A stretch of DNA of 17,313 bases from Oscillospiraceae bacterium. GTDB taxonomy: Bacteria; Bacillota; Clostridia; Oscillospirales; Oscillospiraceae. Location: assembly GCA_016297855.1 (NCBI GenBank), contig JAEDFW010000026.1, positions 1 through 17,313 of the forward strand. The letters are read 5' to 3'. Shown piece after piece: positions 6,015-12,486 of the stretch. The translations under genes were made by a program, and so were the position numbers. The notes under the pieces were generated by a model that worked only from the letters and a program-made list of their open reading frames with translations, was not told the DNA's origin and ran no database searches. The first letter of the stretch is position 1; every line of letters begins with the position of its first letter.

Positions 6015-7163
6015 ATGGAAGAAGAAAAAATCCCGCAGCTCACCCTTACGCCCGATCTGGACGAGGCTCCCACGCTGGAGGTCAAGCAGCCCGATATGCT
6101 GCAGAAGGCCGAGGCTTCGCCGGAAGCCGGCCCCGATCTGTCTGCGCTGTCACCCGCCGAGCAGAAGGCGGTGCTGGACTTTGCCAAACAGATCGATCTG
6201 AACGACTCCAATCAGGTGCTGCAGTATGGCGTAGCCGCGCAGAAGAACATTGCCGATTTTTCTGAAACGGCGCTCAACAAGGTCAAGACCAAGGATATGG
6301 GCGAGATCGGCGACATGGTGTCAAGCCTGCTTGTGGAGCTCAAGACCTTCGACGAGCCGGAGAAGAAGGGTATTGCGGGCCTGTTCAAAAAGGCCAACAC
6401 CAACGTCGAGGTCATGAAGGCAAAATACGGCAAGGCCGAGGAGAATGTTGACCGTATCGCCGGTGAGCTGGAACAGCACAAGCTGACGCTCATGAAGGAC
6501 GTGGCTGTGATGGACCAGATGTACGACAAGAATCTGGAGTACTTCAAGCAGCTCACCATGTATATCCTGGCCGGACAGAAAAAGCTGACCGAGGCGCGTG
6601 CGACCACACTGGTGCAGCTTCGCGACAAGGCCGCGCAGACGGGCCTGCCCGAGGACGCGCAGGCGGCCAATGATTTTGAGAACAAGTGTATCCGCTTTGA
6701 AAAGAAGCTGCACGACCTCGAGCTGACGCGCGTCATTTCTCTGCAGACTGCGCCGCAGATCCGTATGATTCAGAACAACGACCAGCTCATGATGGAAAAG
6801 ATCCAGACCACCATCATGAACACGATCCCGCTGTGGAAAAATCAGATGGTGCTTTCGCTGGGCATTCAGGACTCGGCCAGAGCCATGCAGGCGCAGCGAA
6901 TGGTCACCGATATGACCAATCAGCTGCTGCAGAAGAACGCCGACATGCTCAAGATGGCCACAGTCGAGACAGCGCGCGAGTCTGAGCGCGGCATCGTGGA
7001 TATCGAGACGCTCAAGCACACGAACGAGAGCCTCATCAGCACGCTCGACGAGGTGCTGCAGATTCAGACCGAGGGCGCGCAGAAGCGCAGGGAGGCTGAA
7101 GCCGAGCTTCGAAAGATCGAGGGCGAGCTGAAGCAGAAGCTGCTCGAATCGAGAAAAGTTTAA
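6015..7163 (+). CDS. telA: TelA/KlaA-family toxic anion resistance protein
   Basis: A 382-residue soluble, almost wholly helical protein with long coiled-coil-like stretches, matching the TelA family, whose members were linked to tellurite and other toxic-anion tolerance. Typical segments are KKANTNVEVMKAKYGKAEEN, DQMYDKNLEYFKQLTMYILA, PLWKNQMVLSLGIQDSARA, and a C-terminal tail ending ELKQKLLESRKV. Length agrees with the family (about 360-400). No membrane span or signal peptide is present. ATG 6015 follows AAGGAG (6001-6006). It lies between xpaC and a TPM-domain gene in an operon with gaps of 18 and 12 nt. The biochemical activity is unknown. Confidence 0.9.
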   Translation: MEEEKIPQLTLTPDLDEAPTLEVKQPDMLQKAEASPEAGPDLSALSPAEQKAVLDFAKQIDLNDSNQVLQYGVAAQKNIADFSETALNKVKTKDMGEIGDMVSSLLVELKTFDEPEKKGIAGLFKKANTNVEVMKAKYGKAEENVDRIAGELEQHKLTLMKDVAVMDQMYDKNLEYFKQLTMYILAGQKKLTEARATTLVQLRDKAAQTGLPEDAQAANDFENKCIRFEKKLHDLELTRVISLQTAPQIRMIQNNDQLMMEKIQTTIMNTIPLWKNQMVLSLGIQDSARAMQAQRMVTDMTNQLLQKNADMLKMATVETARESERGIVDIETLKHTNESLISTLDEVLQIQTEGAQKRREAEAELRKIEGELKQKLLESRKV

Positions 7164-7175
7164 TTGGGAGACGCT

Positions 7176-8123
7176 ATGAACTTCTTTAAGAAACAGGGCG
7201 TGGCTGTCACAATCACGATCATTCTGATTGTGGCGGCGCTCGCCATCGGTTTTTTCGGCAGCTCGGGTAAGACCGAGTACGAACCCGAATCCGCCACATC
7301 GGCTGCAAGCTGGGCCAAAGAGCATGCCGGAGAATATGTGAAATTTATCCGAGATGACGCCGGGCTTCTGAGCGATTCCGCGATTCAGAAACTCGCACGC
7401 GTGGACGCAGAGCTGGACTACACCTATTCCAGCATCGTAGCTGTGGCCGCTGTTGACGGGCTCGACGGCGCGAATATTGCAGACGCTGCCTACGACTATG
7501 GTTACGAGATTGGCTGTGGTGAGTCGGATCTCATGCTGCTGATCGACACGGCTTCGCAGGACTGGTATGTGGCCTGGGGCGACGAGATGTCGTATTATAT
7601 CAATAACGAGCTTGAGATCATCTTCCGTTCCTACATGGGCGAAAAAGTCTTTTCCGGCAGCGCTGATAAGCAGCTGGAGGCGCTGTTTACCGACCTTACT
7701 GACTGGTATCATGACACCATTCCCGTGGCAGATTCGCACGGAGAGACGGCGTCTGCCGGCAGCCATATTGCGACCACGCTGCTCACGCTCTGCATCATAA
7801 TCGCTGTCATCGCAGTGATTGTGGCGCTGTGTTCGCGGCCGCGCAGGCGGTACTATGGCGCGCCGGGCGGCTCGGGCGGTTTTTGGCGGGGAATGTTCCT
7901 CGGCTCAATGCTGGGCGGCAACCGACACCACCATACACCGCCTCCGCCTCCGCATAATCCGCCTCCGCATGGCGGAGCGGGCTTTGGCGGCGGCGTGAAC
8001 CGCAGCAGCGGTCCGCGCTCCGGTGGCTTTGGCGGCAGCAGCCGCGGAGGCAGCTTCGGCGGCGGTAACCGCGGCGGCTTCGGCGGCAGCAGTCGGGGCG
8101 GCGGCTTCGGTGGCAGGCGATAA
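7176..8123 (+). CDS. TPM-domain (YgcG-like) membrane protein with Gly-rich tail
   Basis: A 315-residue protein. Membrane span 1 lies at about residues 10-28. An extracytoplasmic TPM domain at about 55-180 contains FIRDDAGLLSDSAIQKL, SDLMLLIDTASQDWYVAWG and KQLEALFTDL. Span 2 is at about 199-219, followed by a basic patch RPRRR. The tail is low-complexity: a His3-Pro5 stretch near 251-259 and then Gly/Ser/Arg/Phe repeats to the end. TPM domains have been associated with phosphatase activity or membrane-protein assembly; no role is assigned here. ATG 7176 follows TGGGAG; the in-frame TTG at 7164 would overlap that site. It is the last gene of the xpaC-telA operon, 12 nt after telA and just before a strong terminator. 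Confidence 0.85.
   Translation: MNFFKKQGVAVTITIILIVAALAIGFFGSSGKTEYEPESATSAASWAKEHAGEYVKFIRDDAGLLSDSAIQKLARVDAELDYTYSSIVAVAAVDGLDGANIADAAYDYGYEIGCGESDLMLLIDTASQDWYVAWGDEMSYYINNELEIIFRSYMGEKVFSGSADKQLEALFTDLTDWYHDTIPVADSHGETASAGSHIATTLLTLCIIIAVIAVIVALCSRPRRRYYGAPGGSGGFWRGMFLGSMLGGNRHHHTPPPPPHNPPPHGGAGFGGGVNRSSGPRSGGFGGSSRGGSFGGGNRGGFGGSSRGGGFGGRR
8022..8120 (+). repeat. Coding Gly-rich repeat tract in the TPM protein tail
   Basis: The DNA encodes imperfect repeats of the GGFGGSSRGG and GSFGGGNRGG type over the last 33 codons, made mostly of GGC, AGC and CGC codons. A tract like this is prone to length change by slippage or recombination and is expected to be disordered in the protein. Confidence 0.8.
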
Positions 8124-8140
8124 AGACAATAATACAGCAG

Positions 8141-8172
8141 CCGGCGGCAGAACGCTCTCTGCCGCCGGTTTT
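8141..8172 (+). terminator. Intrinsic terminator of the xpaC-telA-TPM operon
   Basis: An 11-bp perfect, GC-rich stem (8141-8151 with 8158-8168), six-base loop, then TTTT (8169-8172). It begins 17 nt after the TPM gene stop. Confidence 0.9.
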
Positions 8173-8190
8173 AAATGGAAAAAACCTCCT

Positions 8191-8219
8191 GCGTAGTCCT
8201 GCGGAATCGGGACATACTA
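8191..8219 (+). promoter_or_regulatory. Candidate sigma-G/sigma-F-type forespore promoter for the DUF1540 gene
   Basis: CATACTA (8213-8219) is the classic -10 of forespore promoters. GCGTA (8191-8195) lies 17 bp upstream and matches the sigma-G -35 (G-H-A-T-R) at four of five positions. Transcription would start near 8226, directly before the AAAGGAGG ribosome site at 8234-8241. No good sigma-A promoter was found between the preceding terminator and the gene. The assignment rests on motif match and position only. Confidence 0.45.
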
Positions 8220-8249
8220 GCTCTGTAATTCTGAAAGGAGGCTTTGAAT

Positions 8250-8423
8250 ATGGATTTTACGCATGAAAAGGCAAACAAGTCGATCGAATGCAGCGTCGTT
8301 TCCTGCGACCACCACTGTGCCACCGAGAACTACTGCTCGTTGGACAAGGTCCGCATCGGCACACACGAGTGCAACCCCAGCATGGATCAGTGCACCGACT
8401 GCCTGTCTTTCGTCAAGAAGTAA
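8250..8423 (+). CDS. DUF1540 cysteine-rich miniprotein
   Basis: A 57-residue protein with seven cysteines (residues 14, 19, 23, 29, 41, 48 and 51). The pattern ECSVVSCDHHCATENYC, then VRIGTHEC and CTDCLSF, matches the DUF1540 family of small, presumably metal-binding proteins found in Clostridia and Bacilli. No signal peptide or membrane span is seen. ATG 8250 follows AAAGGAGG with an eight-base spacer. It is monocistronic, bounded by terminators on both sides. The family's function is not established; a zinc or iron site built from Cys4-type clusters is the natural guess. The upstream element suggests expression in the developing spore. Confidence 0.88.
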   Translation: MDFTHEKANKSIECSVVSCDHHCATENYCSLDKVRIGTHECNPSMDQCTDCLSFVKK

Positions 8424-8432
8424 AAGACGCAA

Positions 8433-8468
8433 ATCGCCCCGCCGTACGGCGGGGCGATGTTTTGTGTC
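8433..8468. terminator. Bidirectional intrinsic terminator (DUF1540 gene / J-domain gene)
   Basis: A perfect 26-bp palindrome (8433-8458) forms a 12-bp GC-rich stem centred on TA. On the + strand GTTTTGTGTCTTTG follows; on the - strand TTGCGTCTTTTA follows. It lies between the convergent stops of the DUF1540 and J-domain genes and serves both. Confidence 0.85.
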
Positions 8469-8476
8469 TTTGTGTT

Positions 8477-9109
8477 TCAGCAGCAGAATACCACCGGCCA
8501 GGCGTTTCCGCAGAACGCACGTGCAAGCAGGAACGTCATGCACATGCCGCAGCAGCTTCTGCCGGCCTCGGCTGCGCCAAAGCCGTGGGCTCGCTGCGTT
8601 TCGTGATATGCCTGTCCCTGGTGCTCGATCTGCTGTTTGGTCTGCTGAAACTCCATGTTGTCCGGTTCCATGGTGCAGGCCCGGTTGATTTGCTCGTAGC
8701 CTAACACCCGGTTTCCGAGATTTGTATTGGCAATGGCGGCGAGATGATACCACTCGGCAGTGCGGCGGTATTCCGGAACCTGATTCAGCGCGCGCAGCGC
8801 AGAGGAATAGTCCCGCATGAAGATCCATCGCCGCGCAGACTCGACAGGATCTCCTGTCTGCTGTTCCGACTGCCGGTACCAACCGGCGAAGGGGTCTGCG
8901 TAGTCTGGCCGCGTAGTCGTCTGCTGCGGCTGGGGATTTTTAATCTGGTCATAAGCGGCGTTGATTTTGTTCATCATCTCCGCTGCGTGCGGATCGCCTG
9001 GATTCATATCCGGGTGGTATTTTTTTGCAAGCGTCCTGTAAGCCCGTTTGACCTCTTCATCGGTCGCGTCGGGCGTGAGGCCGAGCACGCGGTAGGGATC
9101 GTCGCTCAT
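8477..9109 (-). CDS. J-domain (DnaJ-like) co-chaperone with TPR-like region and Cys-rich tail
   Basis: A 210-residue protein. The N-terminal J domain (about 1-66) carries YRVLGLTPDATDEEVKRAYR and the HPD motif at 32-34, which stimulates DnaK ATPase. It lacks the Gly/Phe and zinc-finger regions of true DnaJ, so it is a specialised J-protein. Residues about 83-165 look like helical TPR repeats (YSSALRALNQVPEYRRTAEW, AAIANTNLGN). The last 28 residues are hydrophobic and cysteine-rich (SCCGMC...AFC...FCC) and end in two Cys, possibly a membrane-associated or metal/redox element. The start at 9109 has AAGGAGG seven bases upstream, and its ATG overlaps the TGA of the DUF5685 gene (ATGA), indicating translational coupling. 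Confidence 0.88.
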   Translation of the reverse strand: MSDDPYRVLGLTPDATDEEVKRAYRTLAKKYHPDMNPGDPHAAEMMNKINAAYDQIKNPQPQQTTTRPDYADPFAGWYRQSEQQTGDPVESARRWIFMRDYSSALRALNQVPEYRRTAEWYHLAAIANTNLGNRVLGYEQINRACTMEPDNMEFQQTKQQIEHQGQAYHETQRAHGFGAAEAGRSCCGMCMTFLLARAFCGNAWPVVFCC

Positions 9110-9936
9110 GATTCTGCCTCCTTTGCGGGCTGAATAACCTGACTCTGGAACCGTGTCCAGACGCCGGAATAGAGGATGTTTTCCAGCAGCTGCGCGTCTT
9201 GTACCAGCGGCAGCCGCTCATACTGCGCGGCTGAGTCTGCGATGAGCAGCGTCAGCTGACGCTTGAGAGCCTCCGGGCTTGTGTCCGTCAGGCCACAGAG
9301 AGGATTGTAGCGCCCGTGTTTGCGGTCGGATGCCAGATCGCACGCGGCGTCAAGAAAGTAGATGAACTTGCCTAGCGAAAAGCCGAAGCTGCGCAGAACA
9401 CCTTCCCAGCGGTCGTTCTGATAGACGAACAACTCGGCCATCAGGTTCCCGAATTCATTTGCAATTGCATCGGGAAAGCTGCAGCAGTCGGTTTCCAGCG
9501 CCGCCATGCGGGAAAGGCAGCCGGAGATCACGCCGCACTGGCGCGGGTACTGTTCGGCGGCTTTCTCCATTGCTGCGCGCAGCAGCTTTGCCTCGGCCAG
9601 CCGCAGCACGCGGCGCTCATCCTGCCAGTCATCCAGACAGTTATAATAAGCCAATGCCGTGTTCATCGCGGCGGTGTAGCGCGTGACGGGGCTTTCATAG
9701 TATGTATGCGCCCGGCACGGATGGACAAGGCAGCGCTCACAGCCCTGCTGCTCGTCCGGCTCATAGAGTGAGCCAAGCAGCAGCGTCAGAAACGTCATGT
9801 CATAGGTCAGCGCCAGACGGCTTGCAAAGCCGTATTCGCGCCGCAGCGTACGGCAAAGACCGCAATAGCAGCCACGGTAGCGCGCAAGCTGCGCCTCGGT
9901 CAGATTGCCCGCGTCCGCGATCACATAGCCGAACAT
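9106..9936 (-). CDS. DUF5685-family cysteine-rich protein
   Basis: A 276-residue protein opening MFGYVIADAGNLTEAQLARY and RGCYCGLCRTL, the signature start of the DUF5685 family in Firmicutes. Cysteines cluster in CYCGLC, in CERCLVHPC and in later single positions, which suggests a bound metal or redox pair. The rest is helical (for example ALAYYNCLDDWQDERR, FLDAACDLASDRKHGRYNPL), and no signal peptide or clear membrane span is seen. The function is not known. The start at 9936 is fixed by AGGAGG seven bases upstream; the frame extends to 10134 but only into the promoter and the end of the YihY gene. Its TGA overlaps the ATG of the J-domain gene, so the two products probably act together. Confidence 0.82.
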   Translation of the reverse strand: MFGYVIADAGNLTEAQLARYRGCYCGLCRTLRREYGFASRLALTYDMTFLTLLLGSLYEPDEQQGCERCLVHPCRAHTYYESPVTRYTAAMNTALAYYNCLDDWQDERRVLRLAEAKLLRAAMEKAAEQYPRQCGVISGCLSRMAALETDCCSFPDAIANEFGNLMAELFVYQNDRWEGVLRSFGFSLGKFIYFLDAACDLASDRKHGRYNPLCGLTDTSPEALKRQLTLLIADSAAQYERLPLVQDAQLLENILYSGVWTRFQSQVIQPAKEAES

Positions 9937-9964
9937 ACTGCGCCTCCTGACACACATTTTTCTC

Positions 9965-9992
9965 AGTATAGCACAAAATGCACGCCTTGCAA
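9965..9992 (-). promoter_or_regulatory. Sigma-A promoter of the DUF5685/J-protein pair
   Basis: On the - strand TTGCAA (9992-9987) and TATACT (9970-9965) with a 16-bp spacer, plus a TG two bases before the -10 (extended -10). It lies between the YihY stop (10001) and the DUF5685 start (9936), so the pair can be expressed apart from yihY. Confidence 0.7.
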
Positions 9993-10000
9993 AGCGTTCC

Positions 10001-10846
10001 TCACGGCTTTTTTCGCCGTAGCCACCCAGCTGTTGGCGCATCCGGGGAAAAGAGCAGCTCGTTGAGATACGCACCGTAAAACAGAATGGATAAACATGAA
10101 TACAGCCACAGCATCGTGAGCGCGATCGCGGCAAGACCGCCGTAAAGTTGGGGGACGCTGCTGAACCTGTTCACATAGAACGAAAACGCATACGAAAACG
10201 CAACCCACACCGCTGCCGCGGCTGCCGCGCCGGGCAGTGCATGCGAAAGCGGCGTACGGCGGCATGGCAGCGCGAGAAAAAGCGCGGAAAACAGCGCCGT
10301 CAAAAACGCGGCAGAATACAGATGCAGATGCTGCAGCAGCCCGGACAGCAGCAGTGCCAGCCGCGCCTTGTGCGCAGTCAGAACCGCCAGCAGCTGCCTG
10401 CCCCAGACGTGCAGCGTCAGCGTCAGAATCAAAGACAGCAGAAATAGCAGTGTGTACGCCGTGCACAGAAGCCGTACGCGCAGAAATCCGCGCGTCTCTT
10501 CTGCATTGCACACGGCGTTCAGTCCGCGCAGAAGGCTGAGAAGCCCCTTTGACGCCGACCACAGCGTAATAAGCGCACTCGCCGAGACAACAGCCGGACG
10601 GCTGGCGGTATCGAGCGCAACCGTGAGATACGAAAAAAACGGCAGCAGCGTCTGCGGCACCACGCCGAGCAGCAGCGTCATGAGATCTGATCGAGTGCCG
10701 ACTGTGTACGGCAGCAGCGCCAGAAGCAGGCTTGTCAGCGGGAAACACGACAGCAACAGAAAAAACGACGCGTTTCCGGCGTAGACCGGGATCTGCATCC
10801 GGCCGATTTCACGCAGAATTGCGCGCAGGCGTGAGAAAAATTGCAT
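10001..10846 (-). CDS. YihY/BrkB-family integral membrane protein
   Basis: A 281-residue polytopic membrane protein of the YihY/virulence-factor BrkB family (once misassigned as RNase BN). It has about six spans. Recognisable family pieces are ASFFLLLSCFPLTSLLLALL near the N-terminus, ALITLWSASKGLLSLLRGLN in the middle, and SSVPQLYGGLAAIALTMLWL followed by LFYGAYLNELLF near the end, with a short basic tail. A transport role is often proposed but not proven. The start is placed at ATG 10846, supported by GGAGA six bases upstream; the longer frame from GTG 10921 lacks a ribosome site. The DUF5685 promoter begins just past its stop. No transcript terminator is seen after it. Confidence 0.88.
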   Translation of the reverse strand: MQFFSRLRAILREIGRMQIPVYAGNASFFLLLSCFPLTSLLLALLPYTVGTRSDLMTLLLGVVPQTLLPFFSYLTVALDTASRPAVVSASALITLWSASKGLLSLLRGLNAVCNAEETRGFLRVRLLCTAYTLLFLLSLILTLTLHVWGRQLLAVLTAHKARLALLLSGLLQHLHLYSAAFLTALFSALFLALPCRRTPLSHALPGAAAAAAVWVAFSYAFSFYVNRFSSVPQLYGGLAAIALTMLWLYSCLSILFYGAYLNELLFSPDAPTAGWLRRKKP

Positions 10847-10874
10847 CTTCGTCTCCAAAACAGCAAAAAACTTT

Positions 10875-10904
10875 TCGACACAGCCTCGGCAGATTTTGTA
10901 TTTT
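10875..10904 (+). promoter_or_regulatory. Weak candidate promoter for the DUF6514 gene
   Basis: TCGACA (10875-10880) and TATTTT (10899-10904) with an 18-bp spacer. It would give a leader of about 130 nt before 11041. The 194-nt divergent region between the YihY and DUF6514 starts holds no clearly better promoter on either strand. Confidence 0.3.
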
Positions 10905-11040
10905 TCAGGTTTTTGCGCCACAGGATTTAGTGACCGGCCTGAAAAAGCTGTCGAAGCAGATAAAAACGTGGCGAATTGTGCGATTTATTTTCGTTTCCAG
11001 CATGCAGATTGTGTGGTTCAATAGAATCGGGAGGAGGAGC

Positions 11041-11319
11041 ATGATGAGAAAGAAAAGTTTGATTCACACAAGAAACACCCGTACCTGGACAGGCGAACAG
11101 CTGCACCTGGAGTATTATCTTCTGAGCGAGCCTATATTGGGAGGCTGCGCGGACAGCTACGGTGTAGAGGTTCTGGCAAGAAACGGTAATGAGGTGGAAT
11201 ATGCCGGCGTGCCGGGCATCACACTGACCGGCACGCGCATACTGCAGCTGATCGACCGGCTGGCGGCGGGCACGGTCACGCCGACGGGACTGTACGACGT
11301 GGTGCAGGACTGGATATAG
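11041..11319 (+). CDS. DUF6514-like small protein
   Basis: A 92-residue soluble protein with a mixed alpha/beta look. The core YGVEVLARNGNEVEY, the helix TGTRILQLIDRLAAGTVTP and the end LYDVVQDWI resemble the DUF6514 family of small Clostridia proteins; this is from memory of the pattern and moderately sure. No catalytic motif, membrane span or signal peptide is seen. Two tandem ATG codons (11041 and 11044) each have a ribosome site six bases upstream because the leader reads GGGAGGAGG, so either or both may be used. The next gene, nrdR, has its own promoter, so this is probably monocistronic. Function unknown. Confidence 0.7.
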   Translation: MMRKKSLIHTRNTRTWTGEQLHLEYYLLSEPILGGCADSYGVEVLARNGNEVEYAGVPGITLTGTRILQLIDRLAAGTVTPTGLYDVVQDWI

Positions 11320-11341
11320 CCGCGCAGACTGGGAAAAACTG

Positions 11342-11370
11342 TAGACACGGCGGTGGAAATTTGCTATAAT
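11342..11370 (+). promoter_or_regulatory. Sigma-A promoter of nrdR
   Basis: TAGACA (11342-11347, one mismatch) and TATAAT (11365-11370, perfect) with a 17-bp spacer. Transcription would start near 11377, about 28 nt before the nrdR ATG. No NrdR box is evident, so no sign of autoregulation. Confidence 0.85.
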
Positions 11371-11404
11371 ACAGACGAGCAATCAGAAAGTGGAGGAACG
11401 CGTT

Positions 11405-11860
11405 ATGAAGTGTCCATATTGCGGCGATCAGGATAGCAAGGTCGTTGATTCGCGCCATTCCGAAGATGGCCAGAGCATCCGCCGGCGCCGGGAATGTTTG
11501 TCCTGCCAGAAGCGTTTTACGACGTATGAAACGGTAGAGAGCCTGCCGATGGTCGTCATCAAGCGCGACAACAGCCGGCAGTCGTTCGACCGCAACAAAA
11601 TCCTCAACGGGATGCTGCGCGCGTGTGAAAAGCGGCCGGTGCCGATGGCGGATCTCGAGCTTGCCGTTGACGAGATCGAGCAGAGCATCCAGAACTCGCT
11701 CGACCGCGAGGTCTCCACGGCGAAGATCGGCGAACTGGTCATGGAGCGGCTGAAGCCGCTTGATGAGGTGGCATATGTGCGCTTCGCCTCGGTCTACCGG
11801 CAGTTCAAGGACATCAACAGCTTTATGCGTGAACTGAACAAGATCCTCGAGGAAAAATAA
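11405..11860 (+). CDS. nrdR: Transcriptional regulator NrdR
   Basis: A 151-residue NrdR, the zinc-ribbon/ATP-cone repressor of ribonucleotide reductase genes that responds to ATP/dATP. The N-terminal zinc ribbon has CPYC (Cys3, Cys6) and CLSC (Cys31, Cys34), with the basic DSRHSEDGQSIRRRRE between them. The ATP-cone domain occupies about residues 49-139 (VIKRDNSRQSFDRNKI through YVRFASVYRQFKD). Length and order match the family. ATG 11405 is preferred over the in-frame GTG at 11390, which overlaps the GGAGGA ribosome site. It stands alone between its own promoter and terminator; the nrd genes it would control are not in the window. Confidence 0.97.
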   Translation: MKCPYCGDQDSKVVDSRHSEDGQSIRRRRECLSCQKRFTTYETVESLPMVVIKRDNSRQSFDRNKILNGMLRACEKRPVPMADLELAVDEIEQSIQNSLDREVSTAKIGELVMERLKPLDEVAYVRFASVYRQFKDINSFMRELNKILEEK

Positions 11861-11876
11861 CACTGCGTGTACATCC

Positions 11877-11919
11877 ATAGCCGTCAAAGCAATGCTGCTT
11901 TGGCGGCTATCCGCTTTTT
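11877..11919 (+). terminator. Intrinsic terminator of nrdR
   Basis: A 14-bp stem with one G-U pair (11877-11890 with 11897-11910), six-base loop, then CCGC and TTTTT (11915-11919). It lies 16 nt after the nrdR stop. Confidence 0.85.
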
Positions 11920-12016
11920 CAATCTTTGCAGAGTTTTGCGCCAGCAGAGGCGAAAGAAACTGTAATTATTATCAGACGCGGCGTGTATGCGGCAGAAATC
12001 AGAATGCAGGTGCGCA

Positions 12017-12042
12017 GATCGGCCGCCTCAGGGCGGCCGGTT
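12017..12042. terminator. GC-rich hairpin after the DUF4363 gene, weak terminator candidate
   Basis: An 8-bp perfect stem (12020-12027 with 12032-12039), extendable by weaker pairs, abuts the DUF4363 stop. No U-run follows on the - strand (the direction of that gene), so termination is uncertain. The remaining 11920-12016 interval holds nothing I can assign. Confidence 0.3.
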
Positions 12043-12485
12043 TATACGCACAGCAGACGGCATTCCACTACTGAAAAGACCCAAGGAGTTTTTTCGGCAG
12101 TCGCAGACAAAATGTTGTGGTAGCTGGCAAGCGCCATGTTGCTGATATGCTCAATGGTGGCCATGAGCGAAGCGGCCGTGGCCAGATATTCATCGAGATC
12201 CTGCGTGACTGCGTACTGTTTGAGCGCGGCAAAGTCTTTCATCACGTCATCTGCCTCATCGTGACGCAGAACGATGCCGAAAAAACGTTCATGGTCTGAC
12301 CAGTTCTGCTCGGCCTTGCGCAGAAGCGGCTGCGCGGTGTCAAAATCCTCACGCTTCACGGCTTTCTGCGCGCGCTGTAACAGTGTCAGCGTCTCGCTGC
12401 AGGCTGTGCGTATGGCGTTTGAGGAGATGATGCAGAAGCTGAGCGCCAGTGCCAGAATGACGAGTGCGATGATACAGTGCCGCAT
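12042..12485 (-). CDS. DUF4363-family small membrane-anchored protein
   Basis: A 147-residue protein with one N-terminal hydrophobic span (about residues 4-20, HCIIALVILALALSFCI) and a helical domain outside or at the membrane (LLQRAQKAVKREDFDTAQPL, LRKAEQNWSDHERFF, LDEYLATAASLMATIEHISN). This matches DUF4363, which is regularly found right after DUF421 genes in Clostridia, as here. The span may be an uncleaved anchor; no lipobox is seen. The start at 12485 has AGGAGG seven bases upstream, placed inside the end of the DUF421 gene with one base between stop and start. The last 20 residues, after SYHNILS, look unlike the usual family end and may be a read-through extension. Function unknown. 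Confidence 0.8.
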   Translation of the reverse strand: MRHCIIALVILALALSFCIISSNAIRTACSETLTLLQRAQKAVKREDFDTAQPLLRKAEQNWSDHERFFGIVLRHDEADDVMKDFAALKQYAVTQDLDEYLATAASLMATIEHISNMALASYHNILSATAEKTPWVFSVVECRLLCV

Positions 12486-12486
12486 A

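Noticed and set aside
6321..7766. Long - strand open frame (481 codons) opposite telA and the TPM gene
   Set aside because: It runs antisense across two recognised genes and their junction, and its composition is that of a shadow frame.
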